Shown: piece after piece, positions 9,964 to 18,778 of the stretch
Position numbering within the stretch: position 1 is the first letter of the stretch
Layout: the number at the start of each line of letters is the position of its first letter
DNA from: Pseudomonas mucidolens
GTDB lineage: Bacteria > Pseudomonadota > Gammaproteobacteria > Pseudomonadales > Pseudomonadaceae
Direction of reading: 5' to 3'
NCBI RefSeq assembly: GCF_900106045.1
Contig: NZ_LT629802.1
Location: forward strand, 2,232,001 to 2,296,000
DNA length: 64,000 nt
Notes under the pieces: model-generated
What the model was told of the DNA's origin: nothing
The model's input: the letters and a program-made list of their open reading frames with translations, nothing else
Database searches by the model: none
Position numbers and translations under genes: made by a program

Positions 9964-10332
9964 TCAAGGTGCCTGCTGCAATAAAAGTTCAGCACCTGAA
10001 CGGCTGCGACCTTTATATTCACCCACTTTAAGGCGATTCAAATGGATAATGCCAGTGCCTTCGGCATTCATCAACCATATACCGTCCGGTGTCGGCGACC
10101 AAGTAATGGGTTTATCCCCCAACCACTGTTCGGCGCAATCGACATCCCCACCCAGTGCGTTGGAATCGGCAATCAGGTCCAGTGCGCAGATCTGCTCTTG
10201 CCGATGCAATTGCCAATGCCCGGCCAATTCTGCGGCGTTGGGTAAAACAAGACTGCTTGCCATTGCGTTGGCTCCTGCCGACACGAGCAACGCCTGAATC
10301 AGACAGGCGATTGCATTGCGATAGTTGTTCAT
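9964..10332 (-). CDS. aprI: Periplasmic alkaline protease inhibitor AprI/Inh
   Basis: This small periplasmic protein has a signal peptide (MNNYRNAIACLIQALLVSAG, cleaved near AMA). The mature part resembles the Inh beta-barrel: AGHWQLHRQEQICALDL, then the second cysteine in DVDCAEQWL, giving the family's single disulfide. Its N-terminal strand (SSLVLPNAAEL) is the part that inserts into the active site of serralysin-type proteases in known complexes. Position directly after aprA supports the call. The start is taken at the ATG at 10332; another in-frame ATG two codons upstream and a longer 132-aa reading from 10362 are possible, but the latter lengthens the leader in front of the signal peptide. 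Confidence 0.9.
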   Translation of the reverse strand: MNNYRNAIACLIQALLVSAGANAMASSLVLPNAAELAGHWQLHRQEQICALDLIADSNALGGDVDCAEQWLGDKPITWSPTPDGIWLMNAEGTGIIHLNRLKVGEYKGRSRSGAELLLQQAP

Positions 10333-10365
10333 CACCATTACCCGTTTACGGGGTTGTTGCAAGGA

Positions 10366-10391
10366 GAGAGCAGCGCCGGGGCGCTGCTCTC
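10366..10391 (-). terminator. Intra-operon hairpin between aprA and aprI
   Basis: GAGAGCAGCGCC (10366-10377) and GGCGCTGCTCTC (10380-10391) form a perfect 12-bp stem with a 2-nt apex, starting 13 nt after the aprA stop. The strong GC stem without a long U-run fits a partial terminator or 3'-end stabiliser. It would leave aprA mRNA abundant relative to the inhibitor and exporter. Confidence 0.65.
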
Positions 10392-10403
10392 CTCAGGCCT
10401 GGA

Positions 10404-11852
10404 TCAAGCCACGATGTCGCTGAACGCCGCCTGGCCGACAGTGGTAACGAGGAAGTCCGCCACGCCGTGCCCGGAGAAGTCCACCGCCAAGGTGCCCAGG
10501 TTGGTGCCCGAGGCATAACTGAGCACTGCATCGCCGGCCGCGCCGGTGAAGGCATTGACGAAGTGCAAGCCGTTACCGTGGGTGATTCCGGTCAGGTCGA
10601 TCTTGTCCGATCCCGAGATGAAATCGAGGATCTGATCAGCCGCGCCGGGTTTGGAGTCCGAACTGGCACCGAACACAAAGGTGTCCGCCCCCGCCCCACC
10701 CCACAGCTTGTCAGCACCGCCGCCGCCGTAGATCAGATCGTTGCCGGCGCCGCCCTTGAGGACATTGGCCGCAGCGTTACCGATCAGCAGGTCATTGCCG
10801 GCACCACCAAAGGCATTTTCGACCGTCACGCCCTGAGCAATGGAAACGTTGCCCACCAAGCCGCCCACATCAGAGAGCGAGGTCTCATTGAGGTTGATTT
10901 TCTGGTTCTGGGTAAAACCGGAGAAATCCAGAGTGTCATTGCCGCCACCGTCCCATACCGAGAACACCAGTTTGTCGGCGTTCGAATTGGCACTGAGGAA
11001 ATCACGCCCGGTGTTGGAGTTGAAACCGTAGGTGGTGTCGCCGGCGCGGGTGTTGTAGTTGGCGCCGTAAAGCTTCTGGATTGCGGCGATATCGTCAATC
11101 AGCGGCCCGGAAGCGTAGGCTTCTACCCCACCCTTGGTGAAGTTCTGGTTGGTGTTGCTTTCACTCCAGTAACTCATGAGGCTGTAGCCGCGCGTGTCCT
11201 GTCCATAGTCCGCGTCGTAGTAGGAAGGGTTACCGGTCCCGGCGTTGTAATCGCCAGGGTGAGCCAGGCCCAGGGTATGGCCGATCTCATGGGTCAGGGT
11301 CTGGCGGCCGTAGTTATTGAGCCCGGGATTGACGTTGGCCGTGTAGCTTCTGTTGGTCAAGTACCAGGACGAGCCGTCCAGGCCACTCATGTTGTACTGC
11401 TCATCGGTACCCGGCAGGTAGGCAAAGGCCGCCGCGCCGTCCTGCCCCCCGCTGTAGTTGCCAAAGGTCATGTGCGCGTCACCGCCATAGGCTCGCTCGG
11501 TGAAGGTTACATTGGCCACATCGGCCCAGGACTGCATGGCGAGCACCGCCTGGCCTTTTTGCAGGTTACTGAACTGGCTGAATCCGGAAATGCCATGTTT
11601 GTTCATGGTCGCCGATGAGGCCGAGGTCAGGAAGGTGTAGGTAAGATCAATCCTGCCGTTACCATCGACATCCCGATACGCCGCGTTATCGCGCAGTAAA
11701 TGCTCAGCTGCCTGATCGACGGAAAAGGACGGTTTGCCATTGACCGTGAGATTGCCGCCGCGGTCATACAAATGGCTAAAGCTATCAATCTGCGCATAAG
11801 CGGTACTTGCTTGAGCCGCCGACACAATAGCTTTTTCTTTAACTTTCGACAT
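10404..11852 (-). CDS. aprA: Extracellular alkaline metalloprotease (serralysin family, AprA/AprX)
   Basis: This 482-residue secreted zinc endopeptidase belongs to M10B. The zinc motif [11 protein letters not shown] is at residues 188-198 and the Met-turn SLMSYW is near 226. RTX repeats ([30 protein letters not shown]) lie at about 345-395. The C-terminus has the hydrophobic type I secretion signal and there is no signal peptide. The start at 11852 ([10 protein letters not shown]) is chosen because AAGGAAG lies upstream and family members begin this way; the frame is open further upstream. It is the first gene of the operon and is exported by AprDEF. In fluorescent pseudomonads this enzyme is a main milk and plant-protein protease, often under quorum/Gac and temperature control; that control cannot be read from the sequence. 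Confidence 0.96.
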   Translation of the reverse strand: MSKVKEKAIVSAAQASTAYAQIDSFSHLYDRGGNLTVNGKPSFSVDQAAEHLLRDNAAYRDVDGNGRIDLTYTFLTSASSATMNKHGISGFSQFSNLQKGQAVLAMQSWADVANVTFTERAYGGDAHMTFGNYSGGQDGAAAFAYLPGTDEQYNMSGLDGSSWYLTNRSYTANVNPGLNNYGRQTLTHEIGHTLGLAHPGDYNAGTGNPSYYDADYGQDTRGYSLMSYWSESNTNQNFTKGGVEAYASGPLIDDIAAIQKLYGANYNTRAGDTTYGFNSNTGRDFLSANSNADKLVFSVWDGGGNDTLDFSGFTQNQKINLNETSLSDVGGLVGNVSIAQGVTVENAFGGAGNDLLIGNAAANVLKGGAGNDLIYGGGGADKLWGGAGADTFVFGASSDSKPGAADQILDFISGSDKIDLTGITHGNGLHFVNAFTGAAGDAVLSYASGTNLGTLAVDFSGHGVADFLVTTVGQAAFSDIVA

Positions 11853-12615
11853 AAACGTACTTCCTTGTTTGCAAGTGGAACAGTTTTTGTCCGATAGCGA
11901 CGCGCTCTGGCGAGATCGTCCTATCACTCGCCTCTTATGAAGGCGAAAGAAAACTGACACAATTTTAAATCAGCCGTCCAGCATTTTTTTGCACTAAAAA
12001 GTGCAAAAAGCGAATAACGCCCGCAAACATTGGTGAATAAGCCGATCCAATCCTTGGGATTAGCCTGCGCCAGGACAAACCTCTATTTAAATATTAAATA
12101 CTGCTAAACACTTAAATGCTAAAGCACTCACACTTTGAACTGAGCCGGATCCAATATATTGAGTGGAGCTCACTCGCAAAGTGCCACCGTGTCATTAATA
12201 TCATCGGCTAAATATTTTATTATTAATGACAGCTACCCGATCAGGCGTTATCTATGCGATGTTATGTTGATGTGGCTGTGCCAGGCCGTCCGGCGCAGCG
12301 CCTCAAGCGAGGCTACGTCCAACCACGCTGCCTCTACAAAGCCAACCCCTTGCGGCCCAATGCCTGAGTCACTCGCCCAACGTTGCCAACCGCTTCAATG
12401 CCGACCTAGCGATGGCGCGCTAATGGCCTTTTGCCAAAATTCAGGTAGGACATGACGTACTTCAAATTAATCGGAAAGAACTGCCGAACGGATAGGAAAA
12501 TCCTGATAAGGGCTGCGAATGAGTGCTACTTTTAACCTTCAACGGCCAGGATCATAGATAGGCTTGGCACCCTTGCCGCGAGCTAAAGGAAGCGCTCAAT
12601 GATCAAGGAGGGCAT
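11853..12615. promoter_or_regulatory. Long intergenic region between aprA and the DUF1652 gene
   Basis: About 760 bp separate the two divergent genes. The half near aprA is AT-rich and includes the hairpin at 11986-12009, so it probably holds the aprA operon promoter and its control sites. The part from 12160 to 12455 contains an open frame on the plus strand, but its composition and lack of a ribosome site argue against a gene. No RNA gene was recognised. Confidence 0.5.
11986..12009. promoter_or_regulatory. Perfect 9-bp inverted repeat upstream of aprA
   Basis: TTTTTGCAC (11986-11994) and GTGCAAAAA (12001-12009) flank TAAAAA. It lies 134 nt upstream of the aprA start codon. With T-rich and A-rich arms on both strands it could be an operator or a terminator-like element that insulates the operon promoter. 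Confidence 0.45.
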
Positions 12616-12870
12616 ATGAACAAGGTGACATTCCCAAATGCATGCCAGCTGATGCGCTGGCATTTTCATCCAATAGGTTTTGAAGGGCACATGGATGCTC
12701 CAGCCAGCATGGTCGCACGATTGTTTGACCGGGAAAGCGGCGCGACCCTGATCGCCATCGCCGGCATTCCCTGCGCCACGGTGATGAACGCAAGCGACGT
12801 CGAGCGGATCATCGAGGCAATCGAGGACGAACTCGAGTCCTTTATACCTCCTCTGTTGCTGCGGGCCTGA
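12616..12870 (+). CDS. DUF1652 family protein
   Basis: This 84-residue protein begins MNKVTFPNACQLMRWHF, and its central part contains ARLFDRESGATLIAIAGIP. Both are characteristic of the DUF1652 family found mainly in Pseudomonas. The core is compact and predicted soluble, with no signal peptide or membrane segment. A strong ribosome site (AAGGAGGG) sits 5-6 nt before the ATG. The role is unknown; paralogues are usually several per genome and act under unrelated promoters. It stands alone, divergent from aprA and convergent with the helicase gene. Confidence 0.85.
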   Translation: MNKVTFPNACQLMRWHFHPIGFEGHMDAPASMVARLFDRESGATLIAIAGIPCATVMNASDVERIIEAIEDELESFIPPLLLRA

Positions 12871-12882
12871 ATGCTGTCGCTG

Positions 12883-12910
12883 TAGGAGCGAACTTGCGGG
12901 CTCGCTCCTA
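12883..12910. repeat. Pseudomonas-type short inverted repeat (possible bidirectional terminator)
   Basis: TAGGAGCGA (12883-12891) and TCGCTCCTA (12902-12910) form a perfect 9-bp stem in the convergent gap between the DUF1652 and helicase genes. The GTAGGAGCGA core resembles extragenic repeats common in fluorescent pseudomonads. Confidence 0.6.
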
Positions 12911-12916
12911 TTTCCT

Positions 12917-15385
12917 TCACTCCCCCTTCACGCCACGCTGATCGTCAAAGAACGGCCTGTTCCCAGCAATACGGTCAGACGCCTTGTGCCCTTTGACACC
13001 GGCTTCTTGCCTTTCGACATACCAGTAGCAATGACTCACCGCTCGAGTGATGCCCACATACGCCAGGCGCAAGGCTTCGTCGCGTTGGGCACTGTCATAA
13101 GGTTCGGCGTCCGCATCCTTGCCAAGGCCCGCCATGCGGTAAACCTGATTCTTGTAGGGCGAACGGGTCAAATGCTGGCAATCCCCCAATAGGAATACCG
13201 CATCGGCCTGCAGGCCCTTGGCGCTGTGATAGGTCAGCTGCTTCAAGCGTCGCGCTGCGGGCGGCAAGCTAGAATCAAGATTAACTACAGACTGAATATA
13301 CTGTCCAATCAAATACTTATCACTACTTCTTCGATAGAGCATCAACACGGATTGGCCATTGTTATAGTGCGTCAGTAGCTGTTGCGCCAGCCCTGCATCA
13401 TCCCGATCTCGCACGGCGACTGGCACCAACGTCTTTGCGTTTCCGCTGGCCTTGGCCTTCTTGCCCGTGATCGCCGGAGCGGATTTAACGATGTGTTCGG
13501 CAGCATCGATGATGTGTTGATGACTGCGGTAGTTTTCACCCAGCATGACCCGCGTGGTAGCTGGCGACGGGAACTCCTTGTTGAACTCCATGAAGTACTT
13601 GGGCGAACTGCCGCGCCAGCCATAAATCGATTGCCAATCATCTCCGACACACAACAGCGACGAATGCTGCGCGCCCCGCCCCACATGCATCGCCGGTCCG
13701 CGGCTGCGGATTTCGCGCAGGCTGGCGCGGATCCACGAGACGATCTGTGGCGAGACATCCTGGAACTCATCGATCATCAGGTGCGACATCGGCCGCAGTA
13801 ATGCATCGTCGAGCAGCTTGAGGTTTTCTGGAGTATTTTCGCCGAACAACGAGAACATCCGGTTATACGTCATGATCGGCGGCGACTGGTCCAGCAGGTG
13901 ATCTTCCAGGGCTTTCCAGAAAATACTCAGGGCCTCGAAGAACGAACGGTCCGGATCGTCCTCGGCAAAACTCATTTGGCCTACGGCGTTCGTGACGTCC
14001 AGGCCGAGATTTTCGATAAACCCCGCAGCGGTGACAAAACAATCCAGCAACGGCGACGAAGCCAGTTCGCCCTTGACCTTGTAATCGAAGCCAGGCCCGG
14101 CTGTGGCGTCCTCCGCCAGGCTGCTTGATACGCGCTTTGATTCCTCGTAACTATCCAGCCATATCAAAGGCTTGCGACAGAAAGCTTGAAAGAGTGTGCG
14201 CTTAACCGCGCACTCTGCGCGCACCGAGAGCTTGGCCCCGGGACGAACCATTTGCGGATTTTCACGAGGGTCAAAGCCCAGCACAACCCACGCGCCCAAT
14301 TCGGCGATGTAACCATGGCAATGGAATTGCGCACCGTTGATTTCAACCGTCTGGCGGTTGGGCTCAATGCCCTTGATCGGCCACGCACCGGCACGGAACC
14401 ACAGGTCTTCGACCACATCGCACAGGTCTTCGTCACGCTTGGCCGCAAGTTCGGTCACCGCCACGCGTTTCTGCACATCGGGATGGTCGCGCTCCAGCTC
14501 CTTGAGTTGCAGGGCGTGGCGCGCCAGAGGCGCGATCAGCTCGCGAAAGCGTGCATGGCGAGCGTACAGTCGGTGATAGCACGCGTTGAGCTGCTGGCGC
14601 TGGACATCATTGATACGCAGTTCAAACGGGTTGCTGTCACCCTCATCATCGCCTGGGCCCTTGCGCGCACTGAGATTCTCAAAGGCTTGCAGACGCTCGA
14701 AACCCGGCAGACTGCGCACCATTGGCAGGATGCGCGAATGAAAGGTGCGCACCACCGCTTGTGCTTCTTTCAAACCAAGAGGTTGCCCCCACAGGCTGAG
14801 AATTTCCATGAGCTTGTTGATGAAGTCCTTGCGCGACTCACGGGTGAAGGTCACCACCGTCATTGAGCTCAGTTCAAAACCCAGGTAATGGGTGAGCAGC
14901 AGAATACGCAGGACCAAAGAGGTCGATTTGCCTGCACCGGCCCCGGCGATGACCGAGGTCGAGGGCGTGTCGCTGAAGATCATCTTCCACTGCGCCGCAC
15001 TCGGCTGCGAGCGGGCCGGCAGCAAACGCGCCACATCGGCTTTGATGCGCTTCTTCAACTCGGCGGTCAGCGGCAGACGCCAGTCGTCGAACAGACTGGC
15101 GTCGATAATCGGCGCGCGGTGCTCGTCGGATCGAAAGTCTCGAATCAACAGGACTTGGCGCCCCTCCTCGATGCCATCCGCCTTGCCTTCCCGATAGCCA
15201 TATTCCACGCCCGCCTCATGGCCACTGCGAAAGCCGTCGGCCTGGCCGTGCAACCAGGAAAAACGGTGCTGGGCGCGCAAGCGCGTCAAGCCGTGTCCGA
15301 ACAAGCGCGCGGCGAGTCGTTTCAATAGCGGCATATCGGCCAAAGGCCGCAATTCGGGAGGCAGATCGGGGGGGTGTTGCGGCAC
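12917..15385 (-). CDS. UvrD/Rep-family superfamily 1 DNA helicase
   Basis: This 822-residue ATP-dependent helicase-like protein has Walker A in AGAGAGKST at about 147-155, motif II in LMIDEFQDVSPQ, and motif VI in LAYVGITRAVSHCYW near the C-terminus. There are also WQSIYGWRGS (motif III/IV region) and YHSAKGLQADAVFLLG (motif V). The large insert between motif I and II and the N-terminal region (residues 1-120, Arg/Gly-rich) resemble helicase IV-like proteins more than UvrD itself. It likely acts in DNA repair or recombination. It is a single gene with flanking inverted repeats on both sides. No nuclease domain was recognised. Confidence 0.85.
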   Translation of the reverse strand: MPQHPPDLPPELRPLADMPLLKRLAARLFGHGLTRLRAQHRFSWLHGQADGFRSGHEAGVEYGYREGKADGIEEGRQVLLIRDFRSDEHRAPIIDASLFDDWRLPLTAELKKRIKADVARLLPARSQPSAAQWKMIFSDTPSTSVIAGAGAGKSTSLVLRILLLTHYLGFELSSMTVVTFTRESRKDFINKLMEILSLWGQPLGLKEAQAVVRTFHSRILPMVRSLPGFERLQAFENLSARKGPGDDEGDSNPFELRINDVQRQQLNACYHRLYARHARFRELIAPLARHALQLKELERDHPDVQKRVAVTELAAKRDEDLCDVVEDLWFRAGAWPIKGIEPNRQTVEINGAQFHCHGYIAELGAWVVLGFDPRENPQMVRPGAKLSVRAECAVKRTLFQAFCRKPLIWLDSYEESKRVSSSLAEDATAGPGFDYKVKGELASSPLLDCFVTAAGFIENLGLDVTNAVGQMSFAEDDPDRSFFEALSIFWKALEDHLLDQSPPIMTYNRMFSLFGENTPENLKLLDDALLRPMSHLMIDEFQDVSPQIVSWIRASLREIRSRGPAMHVGRGAQHSSLLCVGDDWQSIYGWRGSSPKYFMEFNKEFPSPATTRVMLGENYRSHQHIIDAAEHIVKSAPAITGKKAKASGNAKTLVPVAVRDRDDAGLAQQLLTHYNNGQSVLMLYRRSSDKYLIGQYIQSVVNLDSSLPPAARRLKQLTYHSAKGLQADAVFLLGDCQHLTRSPYKNQVYRMAGLGKDADAEPYDSAQRDEALRLAYVGITRAVSHCYWYVERQEAGVKGHKASDRIAGNRPFFDDQRGVKGE

Positions 15386-15530
15386 GCGGACTCCTGCGAT
15401 GTTTGGGCTCGGACAAGGAGCACTATGGTCGCCGGAATCTTCCGCCAGTACCAGCCAATTGCTTTGGGTTCATGCAGTTAGGCGATGAAGTGAAGATGTG
15501 GTCTAGGTTTTGTATAGGTCGAGGGCCACC

Positions 15531-15561
15531 CTGTGGCGAGGCGACAAGCTCCCCGCCACAG
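15531..15561. repeat. Short inverted repeat downstream of pgm
   Basis: CTGTGGCG (15531-15538) pairs with CGCCACAG (15554-15561) in the gap between the pgm stop and the helicase start. The pairing can be extended by a few bases inside. It probably ends or protects the pgm transcript. Confidence 0.55.
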
Positions 15562-15584
15562 TTTCGTACCGAGCCTGGGCGGAG

Positions 15585-17231
15585 TTATTCAGCGGCGATT
15601 GCGCCATCCACCAACACTTGAGCTTCTTCCACCAGACGCTTGAGGTGATCCTCGCCGATAAAGCTCTCGGCATAGATCTTGTAGATGTCTTCGGTGCCCG
15701 ATGGTCGCGCGGCAAACCAGCCGTTTTCGGTCATGACCTTCAGCCCGCCGATCGCCTGATCGTTACCCGGTGCATGGCTGAGGATCTGCTGAATGCTCTC
15801 CCCGGCCAATTGCGTGGAGGTGACCTGCTCCGGCGCCAGCTTGCCCAACAAGGCCTTCTGCGCAGGCGTCGCCTTGGCATCGACACGGATGGCAAACGGC
15901 TCACCCAGGGCATCCGTCAGACCGCGATAGATCTGGCTCGGATCCTGGCCTTTGCGCGAGGTCATTTCCGCAGCCAGCAGCGCCGGGATCAAGCCATCCT
16001 TGTCGGTACTCCAGACGCTGCCGTCCTTGCGCAGGAACGAGGCGCCGGCGCTTTCTTCGCCACCAAAACCCAGGGATCCTTCGAACAGCCCGTCGGCAAA
16101 CCACTTGAAGCCCACCGGCACTTCGTAAAGTCTGCGGCCGATACGTGCAGCGACCCGATCGATCAGGCCACTGCTGACCACGGTTTTGCCCACCGCGGCA
16201 TCGGCGCGCCAATCAGGCCGATTCTGAAACAGGTAATCGATGCACACCGCCAGGTAGTTATTCGGCGCCAACAGCCCACCGGATGGCGTGACAATGCCGT
16301 GGCGATCATGGTCCGGGTCGCAGGCAAACGCGACGTCGAAACGTTCCTTGAGTCCGATCAGGCCTTGCATGGCGTGACTGGACGAAGGGTCCATGCGAAT
16401 CTGCCCGTCCCAGTCGACGCTCATGAAGCGGAAGGTAGCGTCGACCTCGGTGTTCACCACCTCCAGATTAAGACGGTAATGCTCGGCAATCGCCGACCAA
16501 TAGCGCACCCCCGCTCCGCCCAGCGGATCAACGCCCAGACGCAGGTCCGCGCCGCGAATGGCGTCCATGTCGATGACGTTGATCAGGTCCGAGACATAAT
16601 TGTTGAGGTAGTCATGGCGATGAGTGGTGTCGGCTTTCAACGCCTGTGCGTGGGTCATGCGCTTGACCCCCGCGAGTCTCGCGCCAAGCAGCTCGTTGGC
16701 CTTAGCTTCGACCCATTTGGTGACATGTGTGTCTGCCGGGCCACCGTTTGGCGGGTTGTACTTATAACCGCCACTCTGGGGCGGGTTGTGCGACGGGGTA
16801 ATCACAATACCGTCCGCCAGACCGCTGGTACGCCCACGGTTGTAGCAGATGATGGCGTGGGAAATCGCTGGTGTCGGAGTGTATTCATCACCCTGCGCGA
16901 GCATCACGTGGACCCCGTTGGCAGCCAGCACTTCCAGGGCACTGGCACCGGCCGGGGTCGACAGCGCGTGGGTGTCCAGGCCAACAAACAGCGGGCCATT
17001 GATGCCTTGGGCCGCACGGTACAGGCAAATGGCCTGGCTGATTGCCAACACGTGCCATTCATTGAAACTCAAGTCAAAGGAGCTGCCACGGTGCCCTGAA
17101 GTTCCAAAGGCCACACGCTGGGTGGAGATCGCTGCATCAGGCTGACCAGTGTAATAGGCCGTCACCAGTCGCGGGATGTCCACCAACAACTGAGCTGGCG
17201 CTGGCTTGCCCGCAAAAGGACTGAGAGTCAT
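15585..17231 (-). CDS. pgm: Phosphoglucomutase (alpha-D-glucose phosphate-specific)
   Basis: This 548-residue alpha-D-phosphohexomutase interconverts glucose 1-phosphate and glucose 6-phosphate. The phosphoserine loop is TPSHNPP with Ser147. The metal loop DPDHDRHG lies near residue 305, the sugar-binding loop GGEESAG near 385, and the phosphate-binding region contains RPSGTED near the C-terminus. The N-terminal FGTSGHRGS is typical of the Pgm subgroup. The length matches E. coli Pgm (546 aa). The start at 17231 has no rival nearby. The product feeds glycogen, trehalose and surface polysaccharide synthesis. Confidence 0.95.
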   Translation of the reverse strand: MTLSPFAGKPAPAQLLVDIPRLVTAYYTGQPDAAISTQRVAFGTSGHRGSSFDLSFNEWHVLAISQAICLYRAAQGINGPLFVGLDTHALSTPAGASALEVLAANGVHVMLAQGDEYTPTPAISHAIICYNRGRTSGLADGIVITPSHNPPQSGGYKYNPPNGGPADTHVTKWVEAKANELLGARLAGVKRMTHAQALKADTTHRHDYLNNYVSDLINVIDMDAIRGADLRLGVDPLGGAGVRYWSAIAEHYRLNLEVVNTEVDATFRFMSVDWDGQIRMDPSSSHAMQGLIGLKERFDVAFACDPDHDRHGIVTPSGGLLAPNNYLAVCIDYLFQNRPDWRADAAVGKTVVSSGLIDRVAARIGRRLYEVPVGFKWFADGLFEGSLGFGGEESAGASFLRKDGSVWSTDKDGLIPALLAAEMTSRKGQDPSQIYRGLTDALGEPFAIRVDAKATPAQKALLGKLAPEQVTSTQLAGESIQQILSHAPGNDQAIGGLKVMTENGWFAARPSGTEDIYKIYAESFIGEDHLKRLVEEAQVLVDGAIAAE

Positions 17232-17368
17232 GCAAAAACCTCTGAAAAGAAGGATTCGTAAAAGAAATGCAGTTTACTGAGAGTTCGACCACGGCGCGAT
17301 GTTATATATCCCACAACTAGATGTTATCTATTCCGTAATAAGTTGCGATAAATCCTATGCAGCTCGGT

Positions 17369-18751
17369 TTAGCTGATCTGCCCCTGCCTGAGCGCTTGAG
17401 CCAACGTTTCCATCACCTGTTCAAGGGGAAGATGACCACTGAAGGTATGACTCAACCGCAGGTGTTGCCGGTAGAGTCCGCTGACACTGAACAACTCTCC
17501 CGGGGCAATCACCACCTGCTGGGCCAACATGTGCTGGAATACCCGGCGCATATCGACAGCCTGTGTGGAGCGCAGCCAAAAGGTGGCCCCAGCCTGTGGC
17601 ATGCGATAGCTCACACGGTCTCCCAAGTGCTGCCTCAGGTGCGTATTCATTGAAGTCGCATGCATCTTGAGCAATGCACGCAATGCCTGCACGTGCTGGT
17701 CAAGACGGCCATTCTGATAGAGCCGGGCAATGGCGCGCTGGCGAATCGACGATAAACGAAACGCCCGCAACACGAACTGGCGCTGCAAAGGAGCGCTCAA
17801 GTGGCGTGATAGCAAATATCCGTAAGGCGCCTCTGGCCCAATGATTTTCTCAAAGGTGGAAAACACCAGTAACCGATCGGGGTTCACCAAATTCCGCAGA
17901 TGGCAGGTGGGTGGTTCGTACTCCAGTTCGCCGTGGACGTCATTTTCCAGTACCCAACAGCCATAGCGCTCCAGCAACCGCGCTGCGTGCACGCGTTCCT
18001 GCGGTGGCAAGCTGGCCGTCGACGAGAGCAATGCCAGTTGCACCGTTTCGGTATGCAGCAGGTGCTCCAGGCGCATCAGGTCCAGGCTGCCGCTCTCATT
18101 ACAGGGAGCCTCGATCACGCGCACGCCGGCGTCTTGCAGCAGGCGCAGAATGATCCAGTCACAGGGTGACTCCACCAGTACGCCTGCTCCCTTGAGACCA
18201 AGCGCCTCAATCAGGATTTCCAGAACGCCGCGCAAGTCGGCACCGATATAAACGTCATCTGCCTGCCAGTAGCGCGTCGGTGACTGGGTGTAACGTGCCG
18301 CAATCGCCGCACGCAACTCCCAGATACCGCACGGTTGGAAATAAGGTTCCAGTGGACGCGGATATTGGCGTACCACCTCGCGTTCCAGTTGCAACAAGGC
18401 TGCATCCAGCGGCAGTAGCAGCGCCGGTTCATCAGCGCTGAGCACCCGCATCCCGGGCCTTCTGGTACCGGCATAGAGACGCTCCAGCAAATCACCACCG
18501 GGGCTCCACGGCGTACTTGTGGGGGCAGGCAAGGCGTAGTAGCCCGACTTGGCCACCGAGTAGACCCTGCCCTCCTTTTCCAACAACGAGTAAGCGTATT
18601 GAATGGTCGAAATCGATACATTCAAACGCTCTGCCAAATGCCGCAGGGAAGGTAACTTGATCCGTGCATCAGGACTGACCTCATTGATCAGGTTGATCAT
18701 GTAGCGATAGACCGCCTGATAGGCGAAGTCTGCCTGCTTGCCAGACCTCAT
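17369..18751 (-). CDS. MocR-type GntR/aminotransferase transcriptional regulator
   Basis: This 460-residue fusion has an N-terminal GntR winged helix (about residues 10-75; LPSLRHLAERLNVSISTIQ) joined to a fold-type I PLP aminotransferase-like domain. The Schiff-base region reads FSTFEKIIGPEAPYG, keeping a lysine where MocR proteins bind PLP. Such regulators sense PLP or amino-acid-like ligands and act on nearby genes. It starts 27 nt after the PP-loop gene and is probably in the same operon, so it may autoregulate through the inverted repeat upstream of that gene. The effector is unknown. Confidence 0.85.
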   Translation of the reverse strand: MRSGKQADFAYQAVYRYMINLINEVSPDARIKLPSLRHLAERLNVSISTIQYAYSLLEKEGRVYSVAKSGYYALPAPTSTPWSPGGDLLERLYAGTRRPGMRVLSADEPALLLPLDAALLQLEREVVRQYPRPLEPYFQPCGIWELRAAIAARYTQSPTRYWQADDVYIGADLRGVLEILIEALGLKGAGVLVESPCDWIILRLLQDAGVRVIEAPCNESGSLDLMRLEHLLHTETVQLALLSSTASLPPQERVHAARLLERYGCWVLENDVHGELEYEPPTCHLRNLVNPDRLLVFSTFEKIIGPEAPYGYLLSRHLSAPLQRQFVLRAFRLSSIRQRAIARLYQNGRLDQHVQALRALLKMHATSMNTHLRQHLGDRVSYRMPQAGATFWLRSTQAVDMRRVFQHMLAQQVVIAPGELFSVSGLYRQHLRLSHTFSGHLPLEQVMETLAQALRQGQIS

Positions 18752-18778
18752 GAGCGTTTATGTCTGAGCAACAATCCC

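Noticed and set aside
10155..11618. A 487-codon plus-strand frame
   Set aside because: It is antisense to aprA and aprI, which have clear catalytic motifs.
12159..12455. A 98-codon plus-strand frame
   Set aside because: It has low similarity to any protein and no ribosome site, and it overlaps an intergenic control region.
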